Shown here piece after piece: positions 26,012 to 35,846 of a stretch of 64,000 bases of DNA. Position 1 is the first letter of the stretch, and every line of letters begins with the position of its first letter. Source of the stretch: Chitinophaga sp. Cy-1792 (GTDB taxonomy: Bacteria; Bacteroidota; Bacteroidia; Chitinophagales; Chitinophagaceae); the NCBI RefSeq assembly GCF_011752935.1, contig NZ_VWWO01000002.1, forward strand, positions 558,001 to 622,000, given 5' to 3'. The position numbers and the translations under genes were made by a program. A model generated the notes under the pieces. That model did not search any database and was not told the DNA's origin. It was given only the letters and a program-made list of their open reading frames with translations.

Positions 26012-26554
26012 TTGAGGAAGTTGACAGATAAGACGGATGAAACGGCGCTGCTGCAGCAATTTACAGACTACTTCCGCTTATATGAAAACCCGCTCTATTA
26101 TTTTGCCCTCAAAACTGTACAGTCTGAACTGCTCGCCCGCGACATTATCCAGGAGGTATTTATAAAGCTATGGTCCATCCGTGACCAGTTTGCCGATATC
26201 CATAATATGGAGGACTACCTGTATCGCATGGTGCGAAACAAGGTGATGGACGTGCTGCGCCAGCTGGCTAACGACCGTAAACTGCGCGCCGACTACTTCT
26301 CCGGCCGCCAGTGGGAAGAAGCCAATACCTTCGATACCCTCGCTGCCAAAGAATATGAAATCGCACTGGCAGAGGCTATCAGCAAACTGCCTCCCCAGCG
26401 CCGTCTCATCTACCAGCTCTCCCAGGTAGAAGGCCGTAGCCGCAACGAAATCGCAGAAGAACTGGAAATATCCCCGTCTACCGTGAAAAACCAGCTCACA
26501 GCGGCTTTGAGCTACCTTAGGAAGGTGGTAGCCGGACAAATAAAACTTTTTTAA
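26012..26554 (+). CDS. ECF sigma-70 factor, FecI-like
   Basis: 180 residues. Region 2 (about 10-85) includes RDIIQEVFIKLW; region 4 (about 125-172) includes LPPQRRLIYQLSQVEGRSRNEIAEELEISPSTVKNQL. The only start preserving region 2 is TTG at 26012; the next in-frame Met is about 65 codons in. It is only distantly similar to the sigma factor of the first locus, so cross-talk is not obvious. It heads the second sigma/FecR/SusC/SusD locus, 94 bases before fecR. Confidence 0.92.
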   Translation: MRKLTDKTDETALLQQFTDYFRLYENPLYYFALKTVQSELLARDIIQEVFIKLWSIRDQFADIHNMEDYLYRMVRNKVMDVLRQLANDRKLRADYFSGRQWEEANTFDTLAAKEYEIALAEAISKLPPQRRLIYQLSQVEGRSRNEIAEELEISPSTVKNQLTAALSYLRKVVAGQIKLF

Positions 26555-26648
26555 AAAATTTTTTCCCGCCCAATAGGACATCCCCCTTTTGTAATCGTCT
26601 CATATATGCAGATGCTATTTTCTGCTGATTTTTAATTGTAGCCGGGAA

Positions 26649-27671
26649 TTGAATAAGGAACATTTTAAAAGATTATTTGAGCGATACGTCGCCGGTAACT
26701 GTACCGACGCTGAAAGGGACGAATTCTTCGACCTGTATGCACTTTACCGCAACGATGAACAGCTGCACGAATTCCTCGATGAACTCTATCAACAGATTCG
26801 TCAGGATACGCAATCATCTTCCTATATCAATTACCTCGGACAACTCAATGCCGCCGACAATACACCGGTGGTACCCATTTCAAAGGCAAAGACATATCGC
26901 CGCATAGCCGCTGCTGCTGGGCTGCTCCTCGTGATCAGCGCCGCCGCATGGATGTGGAAAGGTAATGCCAGACCAACGGTCACCATCGCCGATAATGCGG
27001 CAAAAACAACAGCGGTATCACTGCTGGCAGCCACCACCACCATTCATACAGGCACCCACGAACGAAAAGTAATCGTACTGTCTGATAGCACCCGCATCGT
27101 CTTAAATGGCGCTACGGAAATCAGGTACCCGGATAAATTCGATGACAAATGCCGCGAAATATTCCTGGAAGGGGAAGCCTTCTTCGAAGTGTCAAATGCC
27201 GCACAGTGGCCGTTTGTAATTCATGCTGCCGGAGGTATTAGAACAACAGTGCTGGGTACTTCTTTTAACATAAAAGCATACCCCGATAGAAAACAAACCA
27301 TCGTTTCTGTTGTAACAGGAAAGGTGAAAGTGAGTAAAAATCAACGGGATCTGTCTACGTTGGTTAAAGGCCAGGAAGTACGCCTGTCTGTCAATTCCAG
27401 CGAAATCATCACCAGAAATATTACGGAAGCCGGCATCGCCGCCTGGCAGTCGGGCGACATCGCCTTCAACGACGAATCCATGGAAGATATAGTAAAAGAT
27501 CTTCAGATCTTTTATGGGATAAACATCACCATTAAAAATAAGGAGTTGGCCAACCTCCTCATCACCACTGGATTTCGGAAGAATACATCCGTTGAGAGTG
27601 CCCTCGACAACATATGTGAACTGGCCAATGCCAAATATGCCAGAAACAGTAACGGTTATGTAGTTTATTAG
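26649..27671 (+). CDS. FecR family anti-sigma factor
   Basis: 340 residues with TTG start (26649), the only start giving a full cytoplasmic domain. Cytoplasmic part 1-82, membrane helix about 86-104, periplasmic FecR core (RKVIVLSDSTRIVLNGATEI, GEAFFEVS, TTVLGTSFNIKAY) and a DUF4974/STN-like C terminus. It pairs with the upstream sigma factor and the STN domain of the SusC protein that follows 35 bases later. Here no long leader separates anti-sigma and receptor genes. Confidence 0.94.
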   Translation: MNKEHFKRLFERYVAGNCTDAERDEFFDLYALYRNDEQLHEFLDELYQQIRQDTQSSSYINYLGQLNAADNTPVVPISKAKTYRRIAAAAGLLLVISAAAWMWKGNARPTVTIADNAAKTTAVSLLAATTTIHTGTHERKVIVLSDSTRIVLNGATEIRYPDKFDDKCREIFLEGEAFFEVSNAAQWPFVIHAAGGIRTTVLGTSFNIKAYPDRKQTIVSVVTGKVKVSKNQRDLSTLVKGQEVRLSVNSSEIITRNITEAGIAAWQSGDIAFNDESMEDIVKDLQIFYGINITIKNKELANLLITTGFRKNTSVESALDNICELANAKYARNSNGYVVY

Positions 27672-27706
27672 AACTACCCTTTATCATCAACCAATTAAAG
27701 TACGAG

Positions 27707-30700
27707 ATGACAAAAAAGATTGTTGTAGTGCTCATGGCATTGCTATGCCTTAACTATGCCGTGTCTGCACAGGTAAGTGAACCTAAGGTAACACTTCACC
27801 TCGCCGGTACCAGCGTGAAAGAAGTGCTTAGACTCATGCAGCAACAGACAGGAAAGTATTTTGGCTACCAGTCTAAAGAACTGGATGCATTACCTGCCGT
27901 GAAATTCGATGTTACCAACGAAACATTGGATAACGCCCTGGATAAACTGCTGAAAAACACTGGTCTGACCTATGCCATCAAAGGGAATAATGTAGTCATC
28001 AAAAAACAAACTACAGATTCACACCCTTCCCGTCAGATTGAAATCACTGTTGAAAATGTTGTTGGTACCCGTAGCCTTTCCGGCCGGGTAACCAACAACG
28101 ATCAACAGGCCATCCCGGGCGTAACCGTGCTGGGACTCGATTCTAAAAAGATGGCCTTCACGAACGATAACGGAGAATTCTATATCCAGGTGCCCGAAAA
28201 TGAAAGAATGCTGTCTTTTTCCAGCGTCGGTTTTGAATCACGCAATGTGATGATTGGCGCCGCTAAAGCCATCAACGTAACCCTCAAGGAACGTATGGGC
28301 AACCTCAAACAGGTAGAGGTAGTGTCCACGGGTTATGTCAACCTGCCAAAGGAAAGAGCTACCGGCTCCTTCGGTATCGTTACCGCCAAAGACCTGGAAA
28401 AAATTCCGGTGCCCAATGTTATCAACCGCCTGGAAGGACAAGTCCCCGGCGTTCAACTCAACCTCACCGAATCTGATAATAGCTTCGTATATACCAATCT
28501 TACCGGTAGCAACCAGGGAGAAGGCAGTTACAATATTACCATCCGCGGTGCCTCTACCATCGCTAATAATGGTGTTAACAGAAGACCATTGATTGTTGTA
28601 GATGGATTTCCTACGGAGATGGATATACGTACACTCAACCCGGCCGATGTTGAACAGATCACCTTCCTGAAAGACGCTGCCGCAGCCTCTATCTGGGGTG
28701 CCAGAGCCTCAGCGGGTGTCATCGTAGTGACCACCAAAAAAGGGAAGGCCGGCGACGGTGCGCCACGCATTTCCTTTACCGCAGGTGCAGGATTCAATGG
28801 TAAACCACGCCTCAATACGCTGCCCCTCATGAACGCCGCACAAATGCTGGACTATGAACAGGAACTGGTAACCAAAGGCTTTATCACGGATCCAACCAAA
28901 CTGTCTGGCGCCAGCCAGCGCCCTGTCAGCGATGGGGTAGACTGGATGTTTAAACTCAAAAGAGGGGAGATCACGCAGGCACAGGAAGATAGCTTCTTCA
29001 CCATCCTGAAAGGAAGAGATTCCCGGGATCAGGTGATGAAATACCTCGTACAGCCCGCATCCACACAGCACTATGATCTCAATATCAGCGGCGGTACTGC
29101 CCGACATACCTATTTCGTTTCCGGCGCCTATGATAAAGAAAATACCAGCACTAAAAATAACTACGGAGAACGTATGACCCTCTCCGTTAATCAGGACTTC
29201 AAACTGTTTAAAAATATTACCTTCAGCGCAAACCTCCGCGGTAGCTGGTTCCGTTACAGCACCGGCTCCCTGGGCATTGGCGTATATGCAAGAAATTCTC
29301 TTCCGCTGCTGCCATATGATCAGCTGGTAGATGATAATGGTAATAGTGTGAATTTTTCCCGCGCTTACTATAGCGGCCGGCTTACTTCGCTGGAAGCAAA
29401 AGGATATTTACCATGGCGATATAATTATATCAATGAATTAGCCATGGAAGATAATACCGCAGCGGAAAGCAACTATGGCGCTGTATTAGGACTGAATGTA
29501 CCTGTCTACAAGGGGCTTACGTTCAATATGCAGTACATGGCGGAAAAGAATAACAATTCAAGAAAGATATATAATAGCGATAGTAGCTACTATACCCGTA
29601 ACGTCATCAACGGCGCTACCTCCATCGGTAGCAACGGTAAACTGGTATATGGTGTGCCTACCGGCGGTATCATGAATATGAATGATGCTTCTAAAAACAA
29701 CTACAGCATCAGGGGCCAGCTCAACTACGACCGCAACTTCTCCAACCTGCATCAGATCAATGCACTGGCAGGTATGGAAGCCCGCCAGACAATAGAAGGA
29801 GCCTCCACCAACCGCCTCTATGGCTTTAATCCTGCTACACAGTTCAATAAACCGGTAGATTATGTATCCAACTATGTTTCTGTAGATGGTTACCTGTACC
29901 AGGTACCGTTTGGTCAGAGCTATTCCAATCAACATAAAAGATTCCTCTCTTACCTCGGCAACTTCGCCTATACCTATGCCGGAAAATATACCGTCTCCGG
30001 TTCCGCGAGGTACGACGATTACAATAACTTCGGCCTCGATAAAAAATACCGCGCAAAGCCTTTCTGGTCTACAGGTATGTCCTGGAATATGACCAAAGAG
30101 GACTTCATGCAGCAGATCGGATGGCTCAATAACCTGACACTCCGCGCTACCTACGGTATCAACGGTAATATCAGCCTCTCCGCATTGCCATACGACCAGA
30201 TCTACCTGATCGCTTCCTACTATGCGGCACCGAACGATCCCTATGCCGGTTTTAATTCCCCCGCAAACCCGGGACTCCGCTGGGAACAAACAGGTACCTA
30301 TAACTTCGGCGCAGATTTCAGCATGTTAAATAACAGGCTGACTGGTTCCATCGAGTTCTATACTAAAAAAGGAACGGATCTGTTTGCACAGTTCCCGGTA
30401 GACAATACCGTAGGTTTCGATAACCTTACCCGTAACACTTCTACCATGACCGGTAAAGGTATTGATATCGCTATCGGCGGAACCATCCTCCGTAAAAACG
30501 ACTGGGACTGGAATGCACGGCTGGTATTCTCCTACAACACCAATAAGGTAACCGATGCCCGCTACAATATCACCAGCACCTTATTACAATCCGGTGGCGT
30601 CGGTGCGCCGATTGCAGGCCTGCCTACAGATTACCTGCTGGTATACCGGTATGCCGGACTTGATAATGCCGGTAGTCCGCGTATCATTGGAGGTAAGGGA

Positions 30701-31267
30701 GATACCCTCAGTATATACCAGAACGTTAGTTCCATCAACGACCTGAAATTAGCCGGCCGAATAGCGCCGCCATATTTTGGTAGCTTCTCGCAGACACTCC
30801 GCTACAAAGGAATTTCCTTGTACGTGATGCTGACATACAAATTCGGTTATGTGTTCCAGCGTGCTGTTCCGGGCGAATACCCTGGCAGGTATGGGCTGTC
30901 AAATTATGAAACCAATAACCTGATCGCTGACCGCTGGCGTAAACCTGGCGATGAAGCATTTACCAATGTTCCCGGCCTCTCCGGAAATGGTACTACCGGC
31001 CTTACACGCTATACCAATGCAGATATAAATGTATTACCGGGAGATCATATTCGCCTGCGCGAAATATCACTTACTTACGATGTGCCAATGGCTAAATTGA
31101 GCCGCCTGCCTGTCAAAGGCCTCTCTGTTTCCGCCACCGGCCGAAACCTGGGCATGGTATGGGTAAAAAATGATCTTGGTTACGATCCTGATTTTCCACC
31201 ATCTACCCGTAACCTGAAAATACCGCCATCTGCCGCTTACAACTTTTCTGTAAACGTCACCTTTTAA
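27707..31267 (+). CDS. SusC/RagA TonB-dependent outer-membrane receptor with STN domain
   Basis: 1186 residues with an ordinary signal peptide (about 1-22, ending AVSAQ). STN domain (about 25-105: VTLHLAGTSVKEVLRLMQQQTG), carboxypeptidase-regulatory-like domain (about 120-205), plug (INRLEGQVPGVQLNLTESDN, KDAAAASIWGARASAGVIVVTTKKG) and barrel with terminal Phe. The plug carries SIWGARA rather than the AIYGSKA of the first SusC, and the barrels share little, so the ligands should differ. It forms an uptake complex with the next gene. Confidence 0.95.
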   Translation: MTKKIVVVLMALLCLNYAVSAQVSEPKVTLHLAGTSVKEVLRLMQQQTGKYFGYQSKELDALPAVKFDVTNETLDNALDKLLKNTGLTYAIKGNNVVIKKQTTDSHPSRQIEITVENVVGTRSLSGRVTNNDQQAIPGVTVLGLDSKKMAFTNDNGEFYIQVPENERMLSFSSVGFESRNVMIGAAKAINVTLKERMGNLKQVEVVSTGYVNLPKERATGSFGIVTAKDLEKIPVPNVINRLEGQVPGVQLNLTESDNSFVYTNLTGSNQGEGSYNITIRGASTIANNGVNRRPLIVVDGFPTEMDIRTLNPADVEQITFLKDAAAASIWGARASAGVIVVTTKKGKAGDGAPRISFTAGAGFNGKPRLNTLPLMNAAQMLDYEQELVTKGFITDPTKLSGASQRPVSDGVDWMFKLKRGEITQAQEDSFFTILKGRDSRDQVMKYLVQPASTQHYDLNISGGTARHTYFVSGAYDKENTSTKNNYGERMTLSVNQDFKLFKNITFSANLRGSWFRYSTGSLGIGVYARNSLPLLPYDQLVDDNGNSVNFSRAYYSGRLTSLEAKGYLPWRYNYINELAMEDNTAAESNYGAVLGLNVPVYKGLTFNMQYMAEKNNNSRKIYNSDSSYYTRNVINGATSIGSNGKLVYGVPTGGIMNMNDASKNNYSIRGQLNYDRNFSNLHQINALAGMEARQTIEGASTNRLYGFNPATQFNKPVDYVSNYVSVDGYLYQVPFGQSYSNQHKRFLSYLGNFAYTYAGKYTVSGSARYDDYNNFGLDKKYRAKPFWSTGMSWNMTKEDFMQQIGWLNNLTLRATYGINGNISLSALPYDQIYLIASYYAAPNDPYAGFNSPANPGLRWEQTGTYNFGADFSMLNNRLTGSIEFYTKKGTDLFAQFPVDNTVGFDNLTRNTSTMTGKGIDIAIGGTILRKNDWDWNARLVFSYNTNKVTDARYNITSTLLQSGGVGAPIAGLPTDYLLVYRYAGLDNAGSPRIIGGKGDTLSIYQNVSSINDLKLAGRIAPPYFGSFSQTLRYKGISLYVMLTYKFGYVFQRAVPGEYPGRYGLSNYETNNLIADRWRKPGDEAFTNVPGLSGNGTTGLTRYTNADINVLPGDHIRLREISLTYDVPMAKLSRLPVKGLSVSATGRNLGMVWVKNDLGYDPDFPPSTRNLKIPPSAAYNFSVNVTF

Positions 31268-31288
31268 TCATCTGACTAAGTGAATAAA

Positions 31289-32647
31289 ATGCGCAACTAT
31301 AAATTAATCTCCACCATACTACTTACCACAGCGATTTTACAGAGCTGTGGTAAATATACCGACATCAAAACGGAAGGTGCCCTGACACCAGGCGATTATC
31401 TGAACTACCGTTACCTGATGAACAACCAGGAATTTATTGACCGCTCTATAGATATGCCGGATATCTCTGCCGATGATCAGGAATACCTGGACTTCACCCA
31501 ACAGAAAGCCCTGGCCACACAGGTCATGAATGCCTATATGTGGGGCGCTCAATACTACGATATCAATACCGCCGACCCGGACTGGAAGCTCTTGTACGCT
31601 TCCAACTATCCCTGCAATCTCGTCATCCGTGATGTGATGAGCAGCAGCGGCGGTAACCTGAAAGATAAAAAACAGGTGCTGGCAGAAGCCCGCGTACACC
31701 GTGCCTATAACTATTTCACGCTGGTAAATGAATATGGCAAACAATATGATGCCACCACCAGCAACGCTGATCTCGGTGTGCCGCTCGTGCTGGACCCTGA
31801 TGTAGCCCTCATCCCCACACGTACTACGGTGAAGGCTGCCTATGATAACGTCATCGCGGATCTTACCGCCGCAATACCAGATCTGCCTGCATTGAATAAT
31901 TATAATATCTATCCTTCACAGGCTGCCGCATATGCTTTGCTGGCAAGGGTATACCTTCAGATGGGTAATTATGAGGAGGCAGGAAAAAATGCGGCCAGTG
32001 CATTGACTATTCAAAATACACTGAACGATTTACCTGCACTGACTACCTATCCTGTGCGACTCAATAACCCGGAAGTGATCCTCTCCAAGAAGGCCGGCAG
32101 TAGCCACGCCTGGTCGGTGTACCTGATGCTGAGCAAAAGTCTGCTCGCGCTCTTCGATAAAAAGGATAGCCGTTATACATTGCTGACACAGGATTATGTA
32201 TTAAACGGTGTTACCTACCGGATGAGCAGTACGGAAGTGCTCAGTGGTGAAAACCGTAACCTGGGGCCTTCCGTTCCTGAAATGATGCTGATAAAAGCTG
32301 AAGGACAGGCAAGGGCAGGCGATGCCGCCGGCGCCATGACGACCATCAACACCCTCCGTCAGAAACGCTTTAAGGCAGCTGATTATGTGGCCCTCACTGC
32401 AAGCGATAAAGACGACGCACTGGTAAAAGTATTACAGGAGAGAAGGAGAGAACTGGCATTTAAATGTATGAGATGGTTTGATCAGAAGAGACTAGCGGGA
32501 GATGCCCGTTTTACTTCACCTGTTACCCGCACCAACCTGCTTACAAACGAATCGTATACCCTGGAACCAGGAAGTAACAGATATGTATATCCTGTTCCGC
32601 AATATAATATTCAGCTCAACCCTTCACTGGAACAAAATCCCAGGTAA
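31289..32647 (+). CDS. RagB/SusD family outer-membrane lipoprotein
   Basis: 452 residues from ATG 31289 (a GTG at 31280 is in frame). Lipobox LQSC, lipidated Cys near 19. SusD features: VLAEARVHRAYNYFTLVNEYG, helical TPR-like repeats, and the closing ERRRELAFKCMRWFDQKRL and YVYPVPQYNIQLNPSLEQNPR. Surface-exposed partner of the preceding SusC. The C-terminal half, from SGENRNLGPSVPEMMLIKAEGQARAG, is typical of peptide- or glycan-binding SusD proteins, but no ligand can be named. Confidence 0.94.
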   Translation: MRNYKLISTILLTTAILQSCGKYTDIKTEGALTPGDYLNYRYLMNNQEFIDRSIDMPDISADDQEYLDFTQQKALATQVMNAYMWGAQYYDINTADPDWKLLYASNYPCNLVIRDVMSSSGGNLKDKKQVLAEARVHRAYNYFTLVNEYGKQYDATTSNADLGVPLVLDPDVALIPTRTTVKAAYDNVIADLTAAIPDLPALNNYNIYPSQAAAYALLARVYLQMGNYEEAGKNAASALTIQNTLNDLPALTTYPVRLNNPEVILSKKAGSSHAWSVYLMLSKSLLALFDKKDSRYTLLTQDYVLNGVTYRMSSTEVLSGENRNLGPSVPEMMLIKAEGQARAGDAAGAMTTINTLRQKRFKAADYVALTASDKDDALVKVLQERRRELAFKCMRWFDQKRLAGDARFTSPVTRTNLLTNESYTLEPGSNRYVYPVPQYNIQLNPSLEQNPR

Positions 32648-32684
32648 GGTCTGACACGGATAACCATGCTTTAAATTTATTTTG

Positions 32685-34679
32685 ATGAAGAAATTTATTT
32701 CTGCACTCATACTGCCGATGACAGTATGTACTGGCACTGCCATGGCACAACAGCACTATGTTGAAACCGCAAAATTTACCCCTGAAAGGCCCGTTGCCGG
32801 CGATTCCGCACAGGTATTCTATAACCCGGAAGGTTCCGCGCTGCAAGGCCTGGCGCCTGTGAATGGCGTGGTATGGTTCTACCGCAACAACGCCTGGGAA
32901 ACCATCGATATGCCCATGAGAATGGTGGATAGCGGCTGGATAGGAAAAATGTATATACCGGAAAAAGCAGCGATTGTCATCATGACTTTCAATGCTAACG
33001 GTAAAACGGATAAAGGAAACAAATGGCCCCATGCTGCAATGGTCTTCGATAAGCAGGGGCAGCAAATGCCCACCAGCTACGCCGCCTGGGGCATGCTGCG
33101 CACTGCTTTCATGAAACAGGACATGCCGCCCGCCATCACAGATTCGGCTTACATCGGTGATGATGTAGCACTGTTCTGGATGAACAATGAATTGAAGTAC
33201 TACCCGGACAGCCGCCGACATATCTATTATCCGGCAATGCAACTGGTGAAAAAGGAACGTGGCGCTGCCGCTGATTCCATTATCTTCAAACAGGGGAAAT
33301 ATGTCGGTAGTCTGCCGGATGTTACTGAATCAGAACTGATGTCTGTTGCAAAAGCATTTAAAAATATCCTGGGTAACAACGCCGCAGCAGATTCTGTCAA
33401 TAACATCATTGACAGTAAATTTCCTGATGGCATCACCGCCAGGGACCAGATGATCTATAAACTGTTCCGCGCCAGCGAAAAAGAACGTGATTCCCTCTGG
33501 CAGATTTTCGTACAGCGCTGGCCGTTAGAAAAATTTCAACACGTAAATACAGAAACCACGCAGCTGTATTACGGTAAAGTATTCAGGGCTATTGTATACC
33601 AGTATGTGCAGAGAAATCAGCGCCTCGATATCCTCGATAAAATGATGGACAACGCACCGCTGGTATGCCTGACGGAATTCCATCGCCTCCTCATCATGAA
33701 CGCCCTCGACCATGATCAGATCAAAATGGCAGATGCTTTTCCCTATTCCGTTAAACTGGTGAATCACATAGACGCCTATACGAACAAACGTATCGGTGAC
33801 AACAGCAATTTATACAGTCCTTTGCAGTGGCGCGATTACGTGCTGTCGCTCTCCGTTGCTGCCTTCATGGGCCATGCACGCCTGTTGCACCAGCAACACA
33901 ACGATAAGGAAGCACTGCTATGGCTGAATAAAGTAAAAGAACAGCCTATGGCACAGCGCGCCGACTTCCTCAGCCTATACGCGCAGGTACTGCTGGCTAC
34001 CGGCCACCAGCAGGAAGCCCTCCAGGTGGCGGAAAATGCTGCCCGCGGCAACAAGGCTTCTCCTGAAATTATCACGGTGCTGAAACAGGATTATGTCGCG
34101 AAACATAAGTCTGATAAGGGTTTTGAAGCATACTTTGAAGGTATGAAAAACCCGGACGACCTCAACGCGGAGCGCGAAGCACTACGCGCCCAGATGATCC
34201 GGAAAGATGCGCCTGCATTTAAACTGGAAAACCTCGCCGGCGGAAACACAGAACTGGCAAAACTGAAAGGTAAAGTCGTTGTCCTCGACTTCTGGGCTAC
34301 CTGGTGCGGCCCTTGTAAAGAAGCCATGCCAGGCATGCAGATGGCGGTTAATAAATACGCAAATGATAAAGAGGTAGCGTTTTATTTCATCGCCACACAG
34401 GAAACAAAACCCGACTATAAAGCGGCTATCAGGCAGTTTCTGAAAGATAAAAATTACAACTTCAGCGTTCTGCTCGACAGCAAAAGCAAAACCACCGGTC
34501 ACCTCGATGATGCCTACAATAACTTTGTAAGAGGCATGGGCTTCTCCGGTATCCCGGCAAAATTCATCATCGACAGGCACGGTGTTATCCGCTGGATGGG
34601 CAGTGGCTACAAAGGCAGTCCCAGCGCCCTCGCTGATGAAATCAGCTATATCATTGACCTGTTAAAAAAGGAAGGATGA
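32685..34679 (+). CDS. large TlpA-family thioredoxin protein
   Basis: 664 residues from ATG 32685 (TTG 32682 in frame), with a signal peptide ending near AMAQ. The first 500 residues are mostly helical and beta-rich with no named domain; the last 150 form a TlpA/AhpC thioredoxin domain with active site WCGPC (Cys541, Cys544) and the cis-Pro loop GFSGIPAKF. Periplasmic redox protein co-transcribed with the second SusC/SusD. Its stop overlaps the next start in ATGA, so translation is coupled. Confidence 0.88.
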   Translation: MKKFISALILPMTVCTGTAMAQQHYVETAKFTPERPVAGDSAQVFYNPEGSALQGLAPVNGVVWFYRNNAWETIDMPMRMVDSGWIGKMYIPEKAAIVIMTFNANGKTDKGNKWPHAAMVFDKQGQQMPTSYAAWGMLRTAFMKQDMPPAITDSAYIGDDVALFWMNNELKYYPDSRRHIYYPAMQLVKKERGAAADSIIFKQGKYVGSLPDVTESELMSVAKAFKNILGNNAAADSVNNIIDSKFPDGITARDQMIYKLFRASEKERDSLWQIFVQRWPLEKFQHVNTETTQLYYGKVFRAIVYQYVQRNQRLDILDKMMDNAPLVCLTEFHRLLIMNALDHDQIKMADAFPYSVKLVNHIDAYTNKRIGDNSNLYSPLQWRDYVLSLSVAAFMGHARLLHQQHNDKEALLWLNKVKEQPMAQRADFLSLYAQVLLATGHQQEALQVAENAARGNKASPEIITVLKQDYVAKHKSDKGFEAYFEGMKNPDDLNAEREALRAQMIRKDAPAFKLENLAGGNTELAKLKGKVVVLDFWATWCGPCKEAMPGMQMAVNKYANDKEVAFYFIATQETKPDYKAAIRQFLKDKNYNFSVLLDSKSKTTGHLDDAYNNFVRGMGFSGIPAKFIIDRHGVIRWMGSGYKGSPSALADEISYIIDLLKKEG

Positions 34680-35743
34680 GAAAATTATCAGGGGTGCTCC
34701 TCTTCCTGCTGATCATATTACCTGCGCTTCATGCGCAGGTAAGCACCCCCGTGCACTTCAGCAATAACGACACCATTCGCTTCGGTGGCACCCTCACCAT
34801 GCCGGCCATAAAAGGTAAAGTTCCGGCAGTAGTGCTGCTCAGCGGTACCGGAAAACAAGACCGCGATGGCACCATGGCCGGACATAAAATGTTCAAAGCC
34901 CTGGCGGATTCCCTCGCAGCTGCCGGTATCGCCGTTCTTCGTACTGACGACAGGGGGACAGGTGAAACCAATGGTACCTATGAAGAGGCTACCACCGCAG
35001 ATTTTGCCAACGACGCATTAGCGGCAGTCGCCTTTCTGCGTAAACAACCCCGTATCGGGAAAATAGGCCTCATAGGCCACAGCGAAGGCGGCGCCGCTGC
35101 CATCATCGCCGCCGCCCAGGCGCCACAACAGGTTGATTTTGTAATCACCCTCGCCGGACTCGCCACCCGAGGCATCGATGCACTGATGTACCAGAACATG
35201 GCCCTCATCGAGGCAGCGCCTATCAGCGACTACGATAAGAACAGGCACCGTACCATCAATACACGCATGTTTGATACGGCTTACTGTTACGCCTATACGC
35301 CGCAAATGGAAGCTAAACTGCGTGCTACTTATAACCAATGGAAACATGCGGACGACAGCGCCTATGCCGTTGATAAACCCGGCATCGCCGACCATATGCG
35401 CTACTTCGCAGATTCGTATATCCGGCAGGCCACCGGCCGATGGTACCAATACCACATACGCTACGACCCGGTGCCGCTACTGCAGAAAATCAAAGTGCCA
35501 TTCCTCGCACTCAACGGCGACAAAGACATCATGGTGCCCTACGCACCTAACTTTAAAGTAATCATGGAAAGTTTAGCGGCCGCTGGTAATAAACAGGTGC
35601 AAACCATTGTACTGCCAGGATTAAACCACCTGCTGCTGCATTGCAATACCTGCACCAATGATGAATTACCACGACTGCCGGGCGATATAGACCAGAGCGT
35701 TATCACAGCAATTCGCCGTTTCATAAAATCAACAATCAGGTAA
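34676..35743 (+). CDS. secreted alpha/beta hydrolase
   Basis: 355 residues with a signal peptide ending near LHAQ. The nucleophile elbow GHSEGG and the oxyanion-side segment VVLLSGTGKQDRDG show the alpha/beta hydrolase fold; a catalytic Asp and His fall in GDKDIMVP and LNHLLLH. It resembles acyl-aminoacyl or prolyl-type peptidases and esterases. As the last gene of the second uptake locus it may process the imported molecule in the periplasm. Substrate unknown. Confidence 0.88.
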   Translation: MRKLSGVLLFLLIILPALHAQVSTPVHFSNNDTIRFGGTLTMPAIKGKVPAVVLLSGTGKQDRDGTMAGHKMFKALADSLAAAGIAVLRTDDRGTGETNGTYEEATTADFANDALAAVAFLRKQPRIGKIGLIGHSEGGAAAIIAAAQAPQQVDFVITLAGLATRGIDALMYQNMALIEAAPISDYDKNRHRTINTRMFDTAYCYAYTPQMEAKLRATYNQWKHADDSAYAVDKPGIADHMRYFADSYIRQATGRWYQYHIRYDPVPLLQKIKVPFLALNGDKDIMVPYAPNFKVIMESLAAAGNKQVQTIVLPGLNHLLLHCNTCTNDELPRLPGDIDQSVITAIRRFIKSTIR

Positions 35744-35781
35744 CATTTTTCTCATAAGCAAAAACGTAAGTATAGGTATCC

Positions 35782-35808
35782 ACAGCTCTCTTTTGGGAGC
35801 TGTTTTTA
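35782..35808 (+). terminator. terminator of the second uptake locus
   Basis: ACAGCTCTC pairs with GGGAGCTGT (one wobble) around a TTTTG loop at 35782-35802, followed by TTTTATTT. It lies 38 bases after the hydrolase stop. Confidence 0.8.
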
Positions 35809-35846
35809 TTTAAAAAAGAATATATTCATAGCGTAATTTGTAGCAT

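Noticed and set aside
29558..30289. 243-residue antisense open frame inside the second SusC gene
   Set aside because: It is a by-product of codon use in the sense gene, with no recognisable domain.
16479..35743. Polysaccharide utilisation locus
   Set aside because: SusC/SusD pairs are present, but there are no glycoside hydrolases, lyases, sulfatases or carbohydrate sensors, so glycan use cannot be claimed.
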